Source of the DNA: Pseudomonas canadensis
Lineage (GTDB): Bacteria; Pseudomonadota; Gammaproteobacteria; Pseudomonadales; Pseudomonadaceae
Length of the DNA stretch: 64,000 bases
Assembly (NCBI RefSeq): GCF_000503215.1
Contig: NZ_KI628540.1
Coordinates: 67,030-131,029, forward strand
Reading direction: 5' to 3'
The stretch's first letter is position 1; each line of letters starts with the position of its first letter. Below, in pieces: positions 46,625 through 54,772 of this stretch. The notes beneath the pieces were generated by a model that saw nothing but the letters and a program-made list of their open reading frames with translations, did no database searches and was not told the DNA's origin. Made by a program: the position numbers and the translations under genes.

Positions 46625-46700
46625 AATCGCCGTGGTGAAGGGAGAATGCGGGAAAACGTGACTTGGGCGTCATTTTCTGGAGGTGCAAGTCAGGCGGATA

Positions 46701-47546
46701 TCAGGCTAATCGCTCAGCCAGCAAGGGCAACAAGCGCTCGCATTCAGCTTCGATCTTCACCTGTAACAGATCATCCCCCCGGGTCTTGCCCAAGTTGATG
46801 GCAATGACGGGTTTGCCCTGTTCGACCACGGCCTTGCACAGGCGGAACGCCGAATAAGCCATCAGCGACGAGCCCACCACCAGCAAACCCTCGGCATGCT
46901 CTACCGCAGCCATCGCCCTGGCTGCTGTTGCTGGCGCTACGTTCTCGCCAAAAAACACGACATCCGGCTTCAAGCGTTCGCCATCGCAATGGGGGCAGCG
47001 GGGGACCTGGAAGTGTTCTTCCAAAGCAGGGTCGAGCAACGTGTCGCCATCCGGCGCCTGCACCGCGTGGACCTGCGCCAAATAGGGGTTGTCGATTTCC
47101 ATCTGTCGCTGGATTGCGTCACGCTGGCTGCGCAATTGGCAATCCAGGCACAGCACCCGGTGCAGGCTGCCGTGCAGTTCGATCACGTCATGGCTGCCGG
47201 CCTGATCATGCAGGGTGTCGACGTTCTGGGTGATCAACCCACTGATGCGCTCGCGCTGTTGTAGCGTCGCCAGGGCCAGGTGCGCCTTGTTCGGTTGTGC
47301 AATGCGGACCCTTGGCCACCCCAGCATCGCCCGCGCCCAATAACGGCGCCGCGCTTGCGGGGTGGCGAGGAATTCCTGGTACATCATTGGCGCCTTGCCC
47401 CGACGCACGCCTTCGCTGTCGCGATAATCGGGAATGCCCGACGACGTGCTGATCCCGGCACCGGTCAACACCAGAAAACGCCGGTCTGCCATGGCCCGGT
47501 ACAGGGTGTCGAGGTGGTCCTCTTGATGTTCCAGCATGTCGAGCAT
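46701..47546 (-). CDS. NAD-dependent protein deacylase (sirtuin, Sir2 family)
   Basis: 281 residues with GGGGAA before the ATG. NAD-binding LTGAGISTSSGIPDYR, catalytic TQNVDTLH and His in IELHGSLHRVLCLDC. The zinc site pairs are CLDC and CPHC, followed by KPDVVFFGENV and VGSSLMAYSAFRL. It uses NAD to remove acyl groups from lysines. The GIPDYR and longer insert between Cys pairs fit the SIRT4-like (class II) branch, whose activity may be lipoamidase or ADP-ribosyl transfer rather than plain deacetylation. Followed upstream by a CBS gene 8 bases away, likely one operon. Confidence 0.9.
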   Translation of the reverse strand: MLDMLEHQEDHLDTLYRAMADRRFLVLTGAGISTSSGIPDYRDSEGVRRGKAPMMYQEFLATPQARRRYWARAMLGWPRVRIAQPNKAHLALATLQQRERISGLITQNVDTLHDQAGSHDVIELHGSLHRVLCLDCQLRSQRDAIQRQMEIDNPYLAQVHAVQAPDGDTLLDPALEEHFQVPRCPHCDGERLKPDVVFFGENVAPATAARAMAAVEHAEGLLVVGSSLMAYSAFRLCKAVVEQGKPVIAINLGKTRGDDLLQVKIEAECERLLPLLAERLA

Positions 47547-47554
47547 GGGTTCCC

Positions 47555-47995
47555 CTATTCGCCGCGGATGTACTGCTCCAGCTGTTTGATCAGGTCAGCC
47601 TGGTCGGCAATGGCTTCTTTTACCAAGTCACCGATGGAGAGCAGGCCCAACAGTTTGCCGTCTTCGACCACCGGCAGGTGGCGCAGGTGACTGTCGGTCA
47701 TGATGTTCATGCACTCATCCACCTTTTTATGGGTGTCGACGGTGATCACCGGAGAGCTCATCACCTCATGCACCTTTGTGGTGACCGACGATAGCCCCTT
47801 GAGCATGATTTTGCGGGCGTAATCACGCTCGCTGATGATGCCTACCACCACGTCATCCTGGACGACCGGCAAGGCCCCGACGTTTTTCTCCGACATCCTG
47901 ACCAGTGCTTCAAACACGGTGTGGTCGTGTTTGATGACATGGACTTCCTGGTTTTTCTTGTCCTTGGCTTTGAGCACTTCTGCAACGGTTTTCAT
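47555..47995 (-). CDS. Two-CBS-domain protein
   Basis: 146 residues from ATG 47995 (GGAG 8 bases upstream; a GTG three codons earlier is less likely). Two CBS repeats: residues ~15-65 (VHVIKHDHTVFEALVRMSEKNVGALPVVQDDVVVGIISERDYARK) and ~80-135 (VITVDTHKKVDECMNIMTDSHLRHLPVVEDGKLLGLLSIGDLVKEA). A stand-alone Bateman module that binds adenosine nucleotides or NAD-type ligands. Placed before the sirtuin gene with an 8-base gap, so an NAD/energy-linked pairing is suggested. Confidence 0.9.
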   Translation of the reverse strand: MKTVAEVLKAKDKKNQEVHVIKHDHTVFEALVRMSEKNVGALPVVQDDVVVGIISERDYARKIMLKGLSSVTTKVHEVMSSPVITVDTHKKVDECMNIMTDSHLRHLPVVEDGKLLGLLSIGDLVKEAIADQADLIKQLEQYIRGE

Positions 47996-48155
47996 GGCGG
48001 CCACTCCGGTTTTTGTTGGTTAGTCAGGCTCCCCTTACAGAATCCTAGACGGCCCGCGCGGCGGCAAGGTCCAAAGCGGCGTTAAACCCGTCGAAAAACG
48101 TCATTCGCCGGTTTTTTTCGCGATTTACCCCGCAGTTGTCGGCTTTTTCGTCCGT

Positions 48156-50078
48156 TTAGGGCTGGCTGCAGTCTTGCGTGGCGCGCTCTTGCGTTTCTTT
48201 TTCCACGGCGCGGCGCCTCGGCCTGCCTGCCGGGCTGGCCGGGCCGGTGATGGTCATGCGCATGCCATTGCAACGTGCCACTTGCTTGCTCATCCAGGCC
48301 GCCTGTTTGGCCACGAATTCCTCCAGGCTCATTTCACCGCTTTGCACCATATCCAGCGCCTGCTCCCAGATTGCCGTGGTGCCGGGGTCTGCGATAGCGC
48401 GAGGCACGGCGTCGATCAGGCTGAACGCTGCCGGGGTGGCCGACAGCGCCTTACCGTTCTTCACCAGGTAGCCACGGTCCAACAGGCCCTGGATGATGCC
48501 GGCGCGGGTGGCTTCGGTGCCGATGCCGGTGGTGTCCTTGAGCTTTTGCTTGAGCAGCGGGTCTTCCACCAGCTTGGCGACGTTTTTCATCGCCTTGATC
48601 AGGTCGCCTTCGGTAAAGGGCTTGGGCGGTTGGGTCCACAGGTCCTTGAGGTTGACCTTGGCCACGGCATAGTCCTGGTCCTGTACCAATGCCGGCAACG
48701 CTTGTGGGGCTGGCGCTTCACGCCCTTTGGCTGGCACCAAGGCTTCGGGCAAGGCGCGTTTCCAGCCCGGGTCGATCACCACTTTGCCCACCGTGCGCAA
48801 CGCTTGCCCCGCGCAGTCGAAATCCGCCTGGGTGCGGTCGTATTCATGGTTGGGCAGGAACTGCGCCAGGTAGCGTGCACGAATCAAGGTGTAGACCGCA
48901 CGGTGCTTGCCGGTGAGTTGCCCGACATCCTTGCCGGCGCCGGTCGGGATGATGCCGTGGTGGGCGCTGACCTTGGCATCGTTCCACGCCCGTGAGCGGC
49001 GTTGCGGGTCGATATGTGGCATCAGCTCGTTTACGGCTGCATCAGCGCGCCCCAGCGCAGCAAGAATCTTCGGCGCGTCACTGTGCTGGCTCAGTGGCAG
49101 GTAGCCGCAATCGCTGCGCGGGTAGGTGATGGCTTTGTGGGTTTCATACAGCGATTGGGCGATATCCAGGGTTTCCTGCGCGCCGAGCCCCAGTTTCTTC
49201 GAGCAGATTTCCTGCAGGGTGCCCAGGTCAAAGGGCAGGGGAGCGACTTCGCGCATGCGCTCGGTACGCAGTTTCACCAGCCGTGCGATGGCGGCATTGG
49301 CCATGGCATCGGCTGCGTCTCGTGCCAGTTGCGGGTTGAGGCACCGGCCCTGGTCATCACAGGCATCCTCGGCCGCACGCCACTGGGCGGTGAACGTCAT
49401 GCGTTCGTGGCGCAGATCGACATCGATCGCCCAGTACGCCACCGGCACAAAATCGGCAATGCTGCGGTCGCGGTCCACCACCAGGCGCAAGGTCGGCGTT
49501 TGCACCCGTCCCACGGGCAAGACGCCTTGGTAACCGGATTGGCGCCCCAACAAGGTAAACAAACGACTCATGTTCATGCCGATAAGCCAGTCGGCGCGGG
49601 AACGGCCCAGGGCCGAGTGGTACAGGCTGAAGGTCTCGGCGCCGGGCTTGAGTGCCGCCAGGGCCTTGCGAATGGAGGCATCGTCGAGGGCCGACAGCCA
49701 CAGACGCTGGATCGGCCCGCGATAGCGGCAATGTTCCACCAGCTCGCGGGCGATCATCTCGCCTTCGCGATCGGCGTCGGTGGCGATCACCAGTTCTTGG
49801 GCTTCTCCCAGCAAACGCTTGACCGCCTTGAACTGGCTGGCGGTCTTGGGCTTGACGCGCATCTTCCATTTTTCCGGGACGATGGGCAGGTCGGCCAGCA
49901 CCCAGCGTTTGTACTTGGCGTCGTAGGCGTCGGGTGGGGCGGTTTCGAGCAGATGGCCGATGCACCAGGTGACCGTGACCCCATTGCCCAGCCAGCACCC
50001 GTCGCCACGGCGGCTGGCGCCGAGCACGGCCGCGATATCTTTGGCCTGGGAGGGTTTTTCACAGAGGTACAGCCGCAT
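48156..50078 (-). CDS. topB: DNA topoisomerase III
   Basis: 640 residues. Type IA topoisomerase: TOPRIM start MRLYLCEKPSQAKDIAAVLG with the acidic triad region ATDADREGEMIARE, active-site Tyr in KAITYPRSDCGYLP and PVGRVQTPTLRLVV. The C-terminal ~40 residues are basic and lack the zinc fingers of TopA. It decatenates replication and recombination intermediates. The upstream 133-base gap carries an SOS-box-like sequence, 72 bases before the start. Confidence 0.93.
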   Translation of the reverse strand: MRLYLCEKPSQAKDIAAVLGASRRGDGCWLGNGVTVTWCIGHLLETAPPDAYDAKYKRWVLADLPIVPEKWKMRVKPKTASQFKAVKRLLGEAQELVIATDADREGEMIARELVEHCRYRGPIQRLWLSALDDASIRKALAALKPGAETFSLYHSALGRSRADWLIGMNMSRLFTLLGRQSGYQGVLPVGRVQTPTLRLVVDRDRSIADFVPVAYWAIDVDLRHERMTFTAQWRAAEDACDDQGRCLNPQLARDAADAMANAAIARLVKLRTERMREVAPLPFDLGTLQEICSKKLGLGAQETLDIAQSLYETHKAITYPRSDCGYLPLSQHSDAPKILAALGRADAAVNELMPHIDPQRRSRAWNDAKVSAHHGIIPTGAGKDVGQLTGKHRAVYTLIRARYLAQFLPNHEYDRTQADFDCAGQALRTVGKVVIDPGWKRALPEALVPAKGREAPAPQALPALVQDQDYAVAKVNLKDLWTQPPKPFTEGDLIKAMKNVAKLVEDPLLKQKLKDTTGIGTEATRAGIIQGLLDRGYLVKNGKALSATPAAFSLIDAVPRAIADPGTTAIWEQALDMVQSGEMSLEEFVAKQAAWMSKQVARCNGMRMTITGPASPAGRPRRRAVEKETQERATQDCSQP

Positions 50079-50149
50079 GCTCAGCCCGTTCGTTACGCTA
50101 TTGAATGAAGAGCAGAATGGGCAAAAGAAGGGATTTGATCAACTATTAT

Positions 50150-50165
50150 GTGTATGGATATACAG
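50150..50165. promoter_or_regulatory. LexA-box-like sequence upstream of topB
   Basis: GTGTATGGATATACAG compared with CTG(TA)5CAG: 13 of 16 bases agree, one half-site (ATATACAG) is perfect and the other begins GTG instead of CTG. Position is right for repression of topB. Confidence 0.35.
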
Positions 50166-50211
50166 CAATTTGTGTGCGCCCCCGTCCGGCAAGGGAAAGG
50201 GGCGCCTTCAG

Positions 50212-51837
50212 TCAGTTGTTATCAATATCCACGTGCCGTGTTTCTTTCAGGCAGAACAGCCCCACGATCAGGCTCACCCCGGTCACCACCACCGGATACC
50301 ACAGGCCGTAGAAGATATCGCCGGTGTACACCACCAGCGCGAACGACACGGTCGGCAAGAACCCGCCAAACCAGCCGTTACCGATGTGGTAGGGCAGGGA
50401 CATCGAGGTGTAGCGGATGCGGGTCGGGAACAACTCCACCATCAACGCAGCCAGGGGGCCATAGCACATGGCGGCAATCAGGATCAGCGCCACGATCAGC
50501 ACCACCACCATGGTCTTGTTGACCTGCGCCACATCCGCCGAAGACGGGTAACCGGCCAGGGTCACGGCGCCACGCAGGGCTTTTTCGTCAAACCCGTCGA
50601 TGCGTACGTCACCTACGCTCACCTGCACCGGGCTGCCGGCCGGTGCGGCGGCGCTGCTGTAGGGCAGGCCCTGCTTGACCAGGAAGGTCTTGACCTTGTC
50701 GCACGGGCTGTCGAATTTGGCCTTGCCCACCGGATCGAACTGGAAGGTGCAAGTGGCCGGGTCGGCCAGCACGGTGATCGGGGCCTGGTGACTGGCCTGG
50801 TCCATCGCCGGGTTGGTGTAGTGCGCCAGGCTCTTGAAGATCGGGAAGTACAGCGCGGTCGCCAGCAGCAGGCCGAGCATCAGCACCGGCTTGCGGCCCA
50901 CCTTGTCCGACAGCCAGCCAAAGAAGATAAAGAACGGCGCGCCGATCACCACGCTGATGATCAGCAGCATGTTGGCCAGGGCCGGGTCCATTTTCAGGAA
51001 CTGGGTGAGGAAGAACAGCACATAGAACTGCGCCGCGTAGAAGGTCACCGCCTGGCCGCCGTTGATGCTGAACAGGGCGATAAGCACGATCTTGAGGTTT
51101 TCCCATTTACCAAACGAATCGCGGATCGGCGACTTGCTGGACTTGCCTTCCTCTTTCATTTTCAGGAACGCCGGCGACTCATGCAGGCTCATGCGAATCC
51201 AGGTGGAAATACCCAGCAGCACGATGGAGAACAGGAACGGAATGCGCCAGCCCCACACTTCGAACTGGTCACCGGTGAAGTAACGGCAGGCCAGCACCAC
51301 CAGCAGTGACAGCAGCAGGCCGAGGGTCGCGGTGGATTGAATCCAGCTGGTGTGGAAGCCGCGTTTGCCGGCGGGCGCATGTTCCGCCACGTAGGTCGCT
51401 GCGCCGCCGTATTCACCGCCCAGCGCCAGGCCTTGCAGCATGCGCAGCACGATCAGGATGATCGGTGCCGCAATGCCGATGCTGGCGTAGGTCGGCAATA
51501 GCCCGACACAGAAAGTCGCCACGCCCATCAAGATGATAGTGACGAGGAAGGTGTATTTGCGCCCGATCATGTCGCCCAAGCGTCCAAACACCAGCGCGCC
51601 GAACGGTCGCACCACAAAGCCGGCCGCAAAGGCCATCAAGGCAAAGATGAACGCCGTGGTGTCGTTGACCCCAGCAAAGAACTGCTTGCTGATCACCGCC
51701 GCGAGGGCGCCGTAGAGGAAGAAGTCATACCATTCGAACACCGTCCCCAGGGACGAGGCGAAGATGACCTTCTTTGAGTCGTTGCGGGTGATGACGGTGT
51801 TGACCGCCGAACCCAGGGGTTGAGCATGTTCTGACAT
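50212..51837 (-). CDS. MHS-family (sugar/metabolite:H+ symporter) transporter with a large loop insert
   Basis: 541 residues with GAGGG upstream. 12 membrane segments: FEWYDFFLYG in TM1 and GRLGDMIGRKYTF in loop 2-3 are the MHS signature. Members import proline, betaine, 2-oxoglutarate, shikimate and similar compounds. Between ~TM8 and TM9 there is an extra ~100-residue soluble stretch (from SLAHYTNPAMDQASHQ to YPSSADVAQ) with two cysteines (ATCTFQ, SPCDKV), which makes the protein about 100 residues longer than typical MHS members. Its stop is toward topB; 65 bases upstream is the GMC oxidoreductase gene on the same strand, so uptake and oxidation of one substrate are plausible. Confidence 0.85.
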   Translation of the reverse strand: MSEHAQPLGSAVNTVITRNDSKKVIFASSLGTVFEWYDFFLYGALAAVISKQFFAGVNDTTAFIFALMAFAAGFVVRPFGALVFGRLGDMIGRKYTFLVTIILMGVATFCVGLLPTYASIGIAAPIILIVLRMLQGLALGGEYGGAATYVAEHAPAGKRGFHTSWIQSTATLGLLLSLLVVLACRYFTGDQFEVWGWRIPFLFSIVLLGISTWIRMSLHESPAFLKMKEEGKSSKSPIRDSFGKWENLKIVLIALFSINGGQAVTFYAAQFYVLFFLTQFLKMDPALANMLLIISVVIGAPFFIFFGWLSDKVGRKPVLMLGLLLATALYFPIFKSLAHYTNPAMDQASHQAPITVLADPATCTFQFDPVGKAKFDSPCDKVKTFLVKQGLPYSSAAAPAGSPVQVSVGDVRIDGFDEKALRGAVTLAGYPSSADVAQVNKTMVVVLIVALILIAAMCYGPLAALMVELFPTRIRYTSMSLPYHIGNGWFGGFLPTVSFALVVYTGDIFYGLWYPVVVTGVSLIVGLFCLKETRHVDIDNN

Positions 51838-51902
51838 CGGGTAGCCCTCACAGTGATTATTTATTGTTGTTCCACTGTCGGCGCCAGGTCTGGCGCCGCT
51901 AT

Positions 51903-53549
51903 TCAGATTGCATGAACCAGTTCTTTCTCCGGGGCGAGACTCCTTGTATTCGGCGAAAGGATCAGCTGCGCGGCCTTCTCCGCGATCATCAGCGTAGGTG
52001 AACAGGTGTTGCCGGACGTGATGCGCGGCATGACCGATGCATCGGCAATGCGCAAGCCAGGCACGCCATGCACCCGCAGTTGCGCATCCACCACCGCGTC
52101 TTTATCGCTGCCCATGCGGCATGTGCCAACCGGATGAAAGATAGTAGTACCGATACGCGCGGCGGCTTCATGCAATTCGTCTTCGGTTTGCAGCGAATCG
52201 CCTGGCAGGTATTCCACTGGCTTGAACTGGCTCAGCGCCGGGGCGGCGACGATACGGCGTGTCAGGCGGATCGCATCAGCGGCCACCCGCAAATCTTCCG
52301 GATGGCTGAGGTAATTGGGGCGGATCAGCGGTGCATCCGCTGGGTTGGCCGAGCGAATGTCGATGCGTCCGCGACTTTGCGGGCGCAAGTCGCAGACCGA
52401 TGCGGTAAACGCCGGGAATGCGTGCAGCGGTTCGCCGAAACGCTCAAGTGACAGCGGCTGCACGTGGTATTCGAGGTTGGCCGAGGTCTGTTCCGGACCC
52501 GAGCGGGCAAATGCGCCGAGCTGGCTGGGCGCCATCGACAATGGGCCGCTGCGGTCATACAGGTAGCGCAGGCCCATGCCCATCTTGCCCCATAGCGTGC
52601 CGGCGATCTGGTTGAGGGTGCGGGCGTTTTCCAGTTTGTAGATCAGCCGCAGTTGCAGGTGGTCCTGCAAGTTGCCACCAACGCCCGGCAGTTCGTGCAG
52701 TACGTCGATGCCCAGGGGGTTGAGCACACTGGATGGACCGATTCCCGAACGCTGCAAGATGCCTGGCGACCCCACGGAGCCGGCGCACAGGACGATCTCC
52801 TTGCGTGCCTTCCAACTCAGTTGCTGGCCCTGCTGGCGTCCGATTACCTGGGAGGCGCGGCCGTTTTCCAGCAGTACGCGGTCGACCTCCACTTCGGTCA
52901 ATACTGTCAGGTTGGGGCGTTGACGGACCGGCTTGAGGAACGCCTTGGCCGCATTCCAGCGCACGCCGGCCTTCTGGTTGACCTGGAAGTAGCCGCAGCC
53001 TTCATTGTCGCCCTGGTTGAAGTCATTGATGTTGGCAATACCACTTTGCGCGGCCGCATCACGGAAGGCATCGAGGATCGGCCAGTGCAGGCGTTGCTGT
53101 TCGACGCGCCATTCACCGCCATCGCTGTGGAATTCCGAGCCGCCGGCAAAATGGTTTTCACTCTGCTTGAACAGCGGCAGCACGTCTTTCCAGGCCCAAC
53201 CCGCATTGCCTTCTGCGGCCCAGCCGTCGTAATCCTGAGCCTGGCCGCGCATGTAGATCATGCCGTTGATGGAGGAGCAACCGCCCAGCACCTTGCCCCG
53301 TGGGTAACTCAGCGCACGGCCTTGCAGGCCTTCCTGGGCTTCGGTCTTGAAACACCAGTCGGTGCGTGGGTTGCCGATGCAGAACAGGTAGCCGACGGGA
53401 ATGTGGATCCAGGGGTAGTTGTCACGGCCGCCGGCTTCAAGCAGCAGCACGCGGTGGGCAGGGTTGGCGGACAGTCGATTGGCCAGTAGGCAGCCCGCGG
53501 GGCCGGCGCCTACGACGATGTAATCGTATTCAGCAGTTGCAATGGGCAT
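51903..53549 (-). CDS. GMC-family FAD alcohol/choline dehydrogenase
   Basis: 548 residues. N-terminal FAD-binding YIVVGAGPAGCLLANRLS and LLLEAGGRDNY, the GMC signature 1 PRGKVLGGCSSINGMIYMRG, signature 2 GSVGSPGILQRSGIGP and the C-terminal catalytic IFHPVGTCRMG and NTCSPTLMIAEKAAQLIL. Length matches choline dehydrogenase BetA, but no betB, betI or betaine genes adjoin, so a different alcohol is more likely. Same strand as the MHS transporter gene, 65 bases upstream of it. A LysR gene reads away on its other side. Confidence 0.87.
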   Translation of the reverse strand: MPIATAEYDYIVVGAGPAGCLLANRLSANPAHRVLLLEAGGRDNYPWIHIPVGYLFCIGNPRTDWCFKTEAQEGLQGRALSYPRGKVLGGCSSINGMIYMRGQAQDYDGWAAEGNAGWAWKDVLPLFKQSENHFAGGSEFHSDGGEWRVEQQRLHWPILDAFRDAAAQSGIANINDFNQGDNEGCGYFQVNQKAGVRWNAAKAFLKPVRQRPNLTVLTEVEVDRVLLENGRASQVIGRQQGQQLSWKARKEIVLCAGSVGSPGILQRSGIGPSSVLNPLGIDVLHELPGVGGNLQDHLQLRLIYKLENARTLNQIAGTLWGKMGMGLRYLYDRSGPLSMAPSQLGAFARSGPEQTSANLEYHVQPLSLERFGEPLHAFPAFTASVCDLRPQSRGRIDIRSANPADAPLIRPNYLSHPEDLRVAADAIRLTRRIVAAPALSQFKPVEYLPGDSLQTEDELHEAAARIGTTIFHPVGTCRMGSDKDAVVDAQLRVHGVPGLRIADASVMPRITSGNTCSPTLMIAEKAAQLILSPNTRSLAPEKELVHAI

Positions 53550-53676
53550 CTGAGGCCTCGCTTGTTTTTCTTATTGGCTCCATCCTAGTTGTTAGTTTTC
53601 GTCTTAAAAATGTTAGTTTTTACCCAGCTGCTGTGCGTTTTTAAACAGCATGACCCTTGGGGCTTTGCTCAATGTA

Positions 53677-53802
53677 GTGAGCGAGCTTGCTCGCGCTGGG
53701 GCGCGAAGCGGCCCCTCCTGCATGCAAACGCGGTTTTTCAGATGCAACGAGGCTTCCGGTTTTGGGGCTGCTGCGCAGCCCAGCGCGAGCAAGCTCGCTC
53801 AC
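53677..53802. repeat. REPIN
   Basis: GTGAGCGAGCTTGCTCGCGCTGG and its exact complement 23-24 bases long enclose ~78 bases. It takes up most of the 308-base gap (53550-53857) between the divergent GMC and LysR genes; nothing else is seen in that gap. Confidence 0.85.
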
Positions 53803-53857
53803 CACAGGTACCGGGTACAGCTTTAGACAGTATTTATGTCCAAGTGAGGGAGGCGTC

Positions 53858-54748
53858 ATGTTCGACTGGAACGACCTGCGGTATTTTCTGGAGCTGCAGC
53901 GCAGCGGCCGCTTGCTCACCGCCGCGCAACGTCTGAAAACCACGCATGCCACCGTGGCCCGGCATATCGAGGCGATCGAGAAAAGCCTTGGCACCGCTCT
54001 GTTCGTGCAGCATGCCCAGGGCTACGAACTGACGCCGGCCGGCGAAGCGCTGCTCAAGCACGCCGAAGCCATGGAAAACGTCGCGCTGTTGGCCGAAGAC
54101 GAACTGACCCACTCCGCCGCGCCCTTGGGCAAGATCCGCCTCGGCGTGGCCGAAGGCTTGGGCGTGATGTTCCTGGCCAGTCGGATGGGTGGGCTATTTG
54201 ATCGCTACCCCGGGCTGGAAGTGGAATTGGTGGCGGTGCCACGCTTTGTCAGCATTCTCAACCGCGAAGCGGAGATCAGCATCCACCTCGAACGCCCCAG
54301 CGTCGATCAACTGGTCACCCGCAAACTCACCGACTACCGCCTGGCCCTCTACGCCAGCCGTGCCTATCTGGACCGCAACCCACCGATCGAAAAGCGCGAA
54401 GACCTCGCCGCGCACGCGTGGATCGATTACGTGGACGACTTGCTGTTCAGCCAGGAACTCAAATTCCTCAGCAGCTTCTGCCGCAACCCCAAGGTGGTGT
54501 TCCACAGCACCAGCGTGATTGCCCAGCACCAAGCCGCGCGCTCCGGGTTGGGGATCGCGGTGTTGCCGTGCTTCATGGCGGCCGGCGACCCGGAACTGGT
54601 GCCGTTGCTGCCGGGGGAGGGGATCCAGCGCAGTTACTGGATCAGCTCGCGCCGGGAGTTGCACAAATCGGTGCGGCTGCGGGTGTTGTGGGATTACGTG
54701 GTGGAGTTGTGCGCGCGGGAGCAGGGGTTGTTGTTGGGCGAGGCCTGA
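53858..54748 (+). CDS. LysR-family regulator
   Basis: 296 residues from ATG 53858 with GAGGGAGG upstream; a longer frame runs into the REPIN. HTH at ~15-40 (GRLLTAAQRLKTTHATVARHIEAIEKSLG) with the TTHATVARHI variant of the CrgA/TsaR-like branch. Effector-binding region follows (RLGVAEGLGVMFLA, ISIHLERP). It is divergent from the GMC dehydrogenase gene, which is the likely target, but the REPIN separates them. Target and inducer unproven. Confidence 0.83.
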   Translation: MFDWNDLRYFLELQRSGRLLTAAQRLKTTHATVARHIEAIEKSLGTALFVQHAQGYELTPAGEALLKHAEAMENVALLAEDELTHSAAPLGKIRLGVAEGLGVMFLASRMGGLFDRYPGLEVELVAVPRFVSILNREAEISIHLERPSVDQLVTRKLTDYRLALYASRAYLDRNPPIEKREDLAAHAWIDYVDDLLFSQELKFLSSFCRNPKVVFHSTSVIAQHQAARSGLGIAVLPCFMAAGDPELVPLLPGEGIQRSYWISSRRELHKSVRLRVLWDYVVELCAREQGLLLGEA

Positions 54749-54772
54749 TGCCAGGCCTGCCCAACAGAGGGG

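Larger units (their letters stand above)
46230..46700. other. Long gap upstream of the hypothetical gene; no confident gene
   Basis: Both strands have open frames of ~110-127 codons here (46283-46618 minus; 46415-46798 plus), but neither has a convincing start site and they overlap each other. Composition is more AT-rich than its surroundings. The region holds a promoter candidate (46561-46589) and a dyad (46593-46624). A leader RNA or small RNA on the minus strand between ~46550 and 46230 is possible. Confidence 0.5.

Noticed and set aside
46415-46798. 127-codon plus-strand frame
   Set aside because: Runs into the sirtuin gene on the other strand and has no ribosome site.
49002-50108. 368-codon plus-strand frame opposite topB
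   Set aside because: Antisense shadow of a well-conserved topoisomerase gene.
51903-53549. Choline-to-betaine pathway (betA)
   Set aside because: GMC enzyme of BetA length, but no betB or betI nearby and the adjoining transporter is MHS type.
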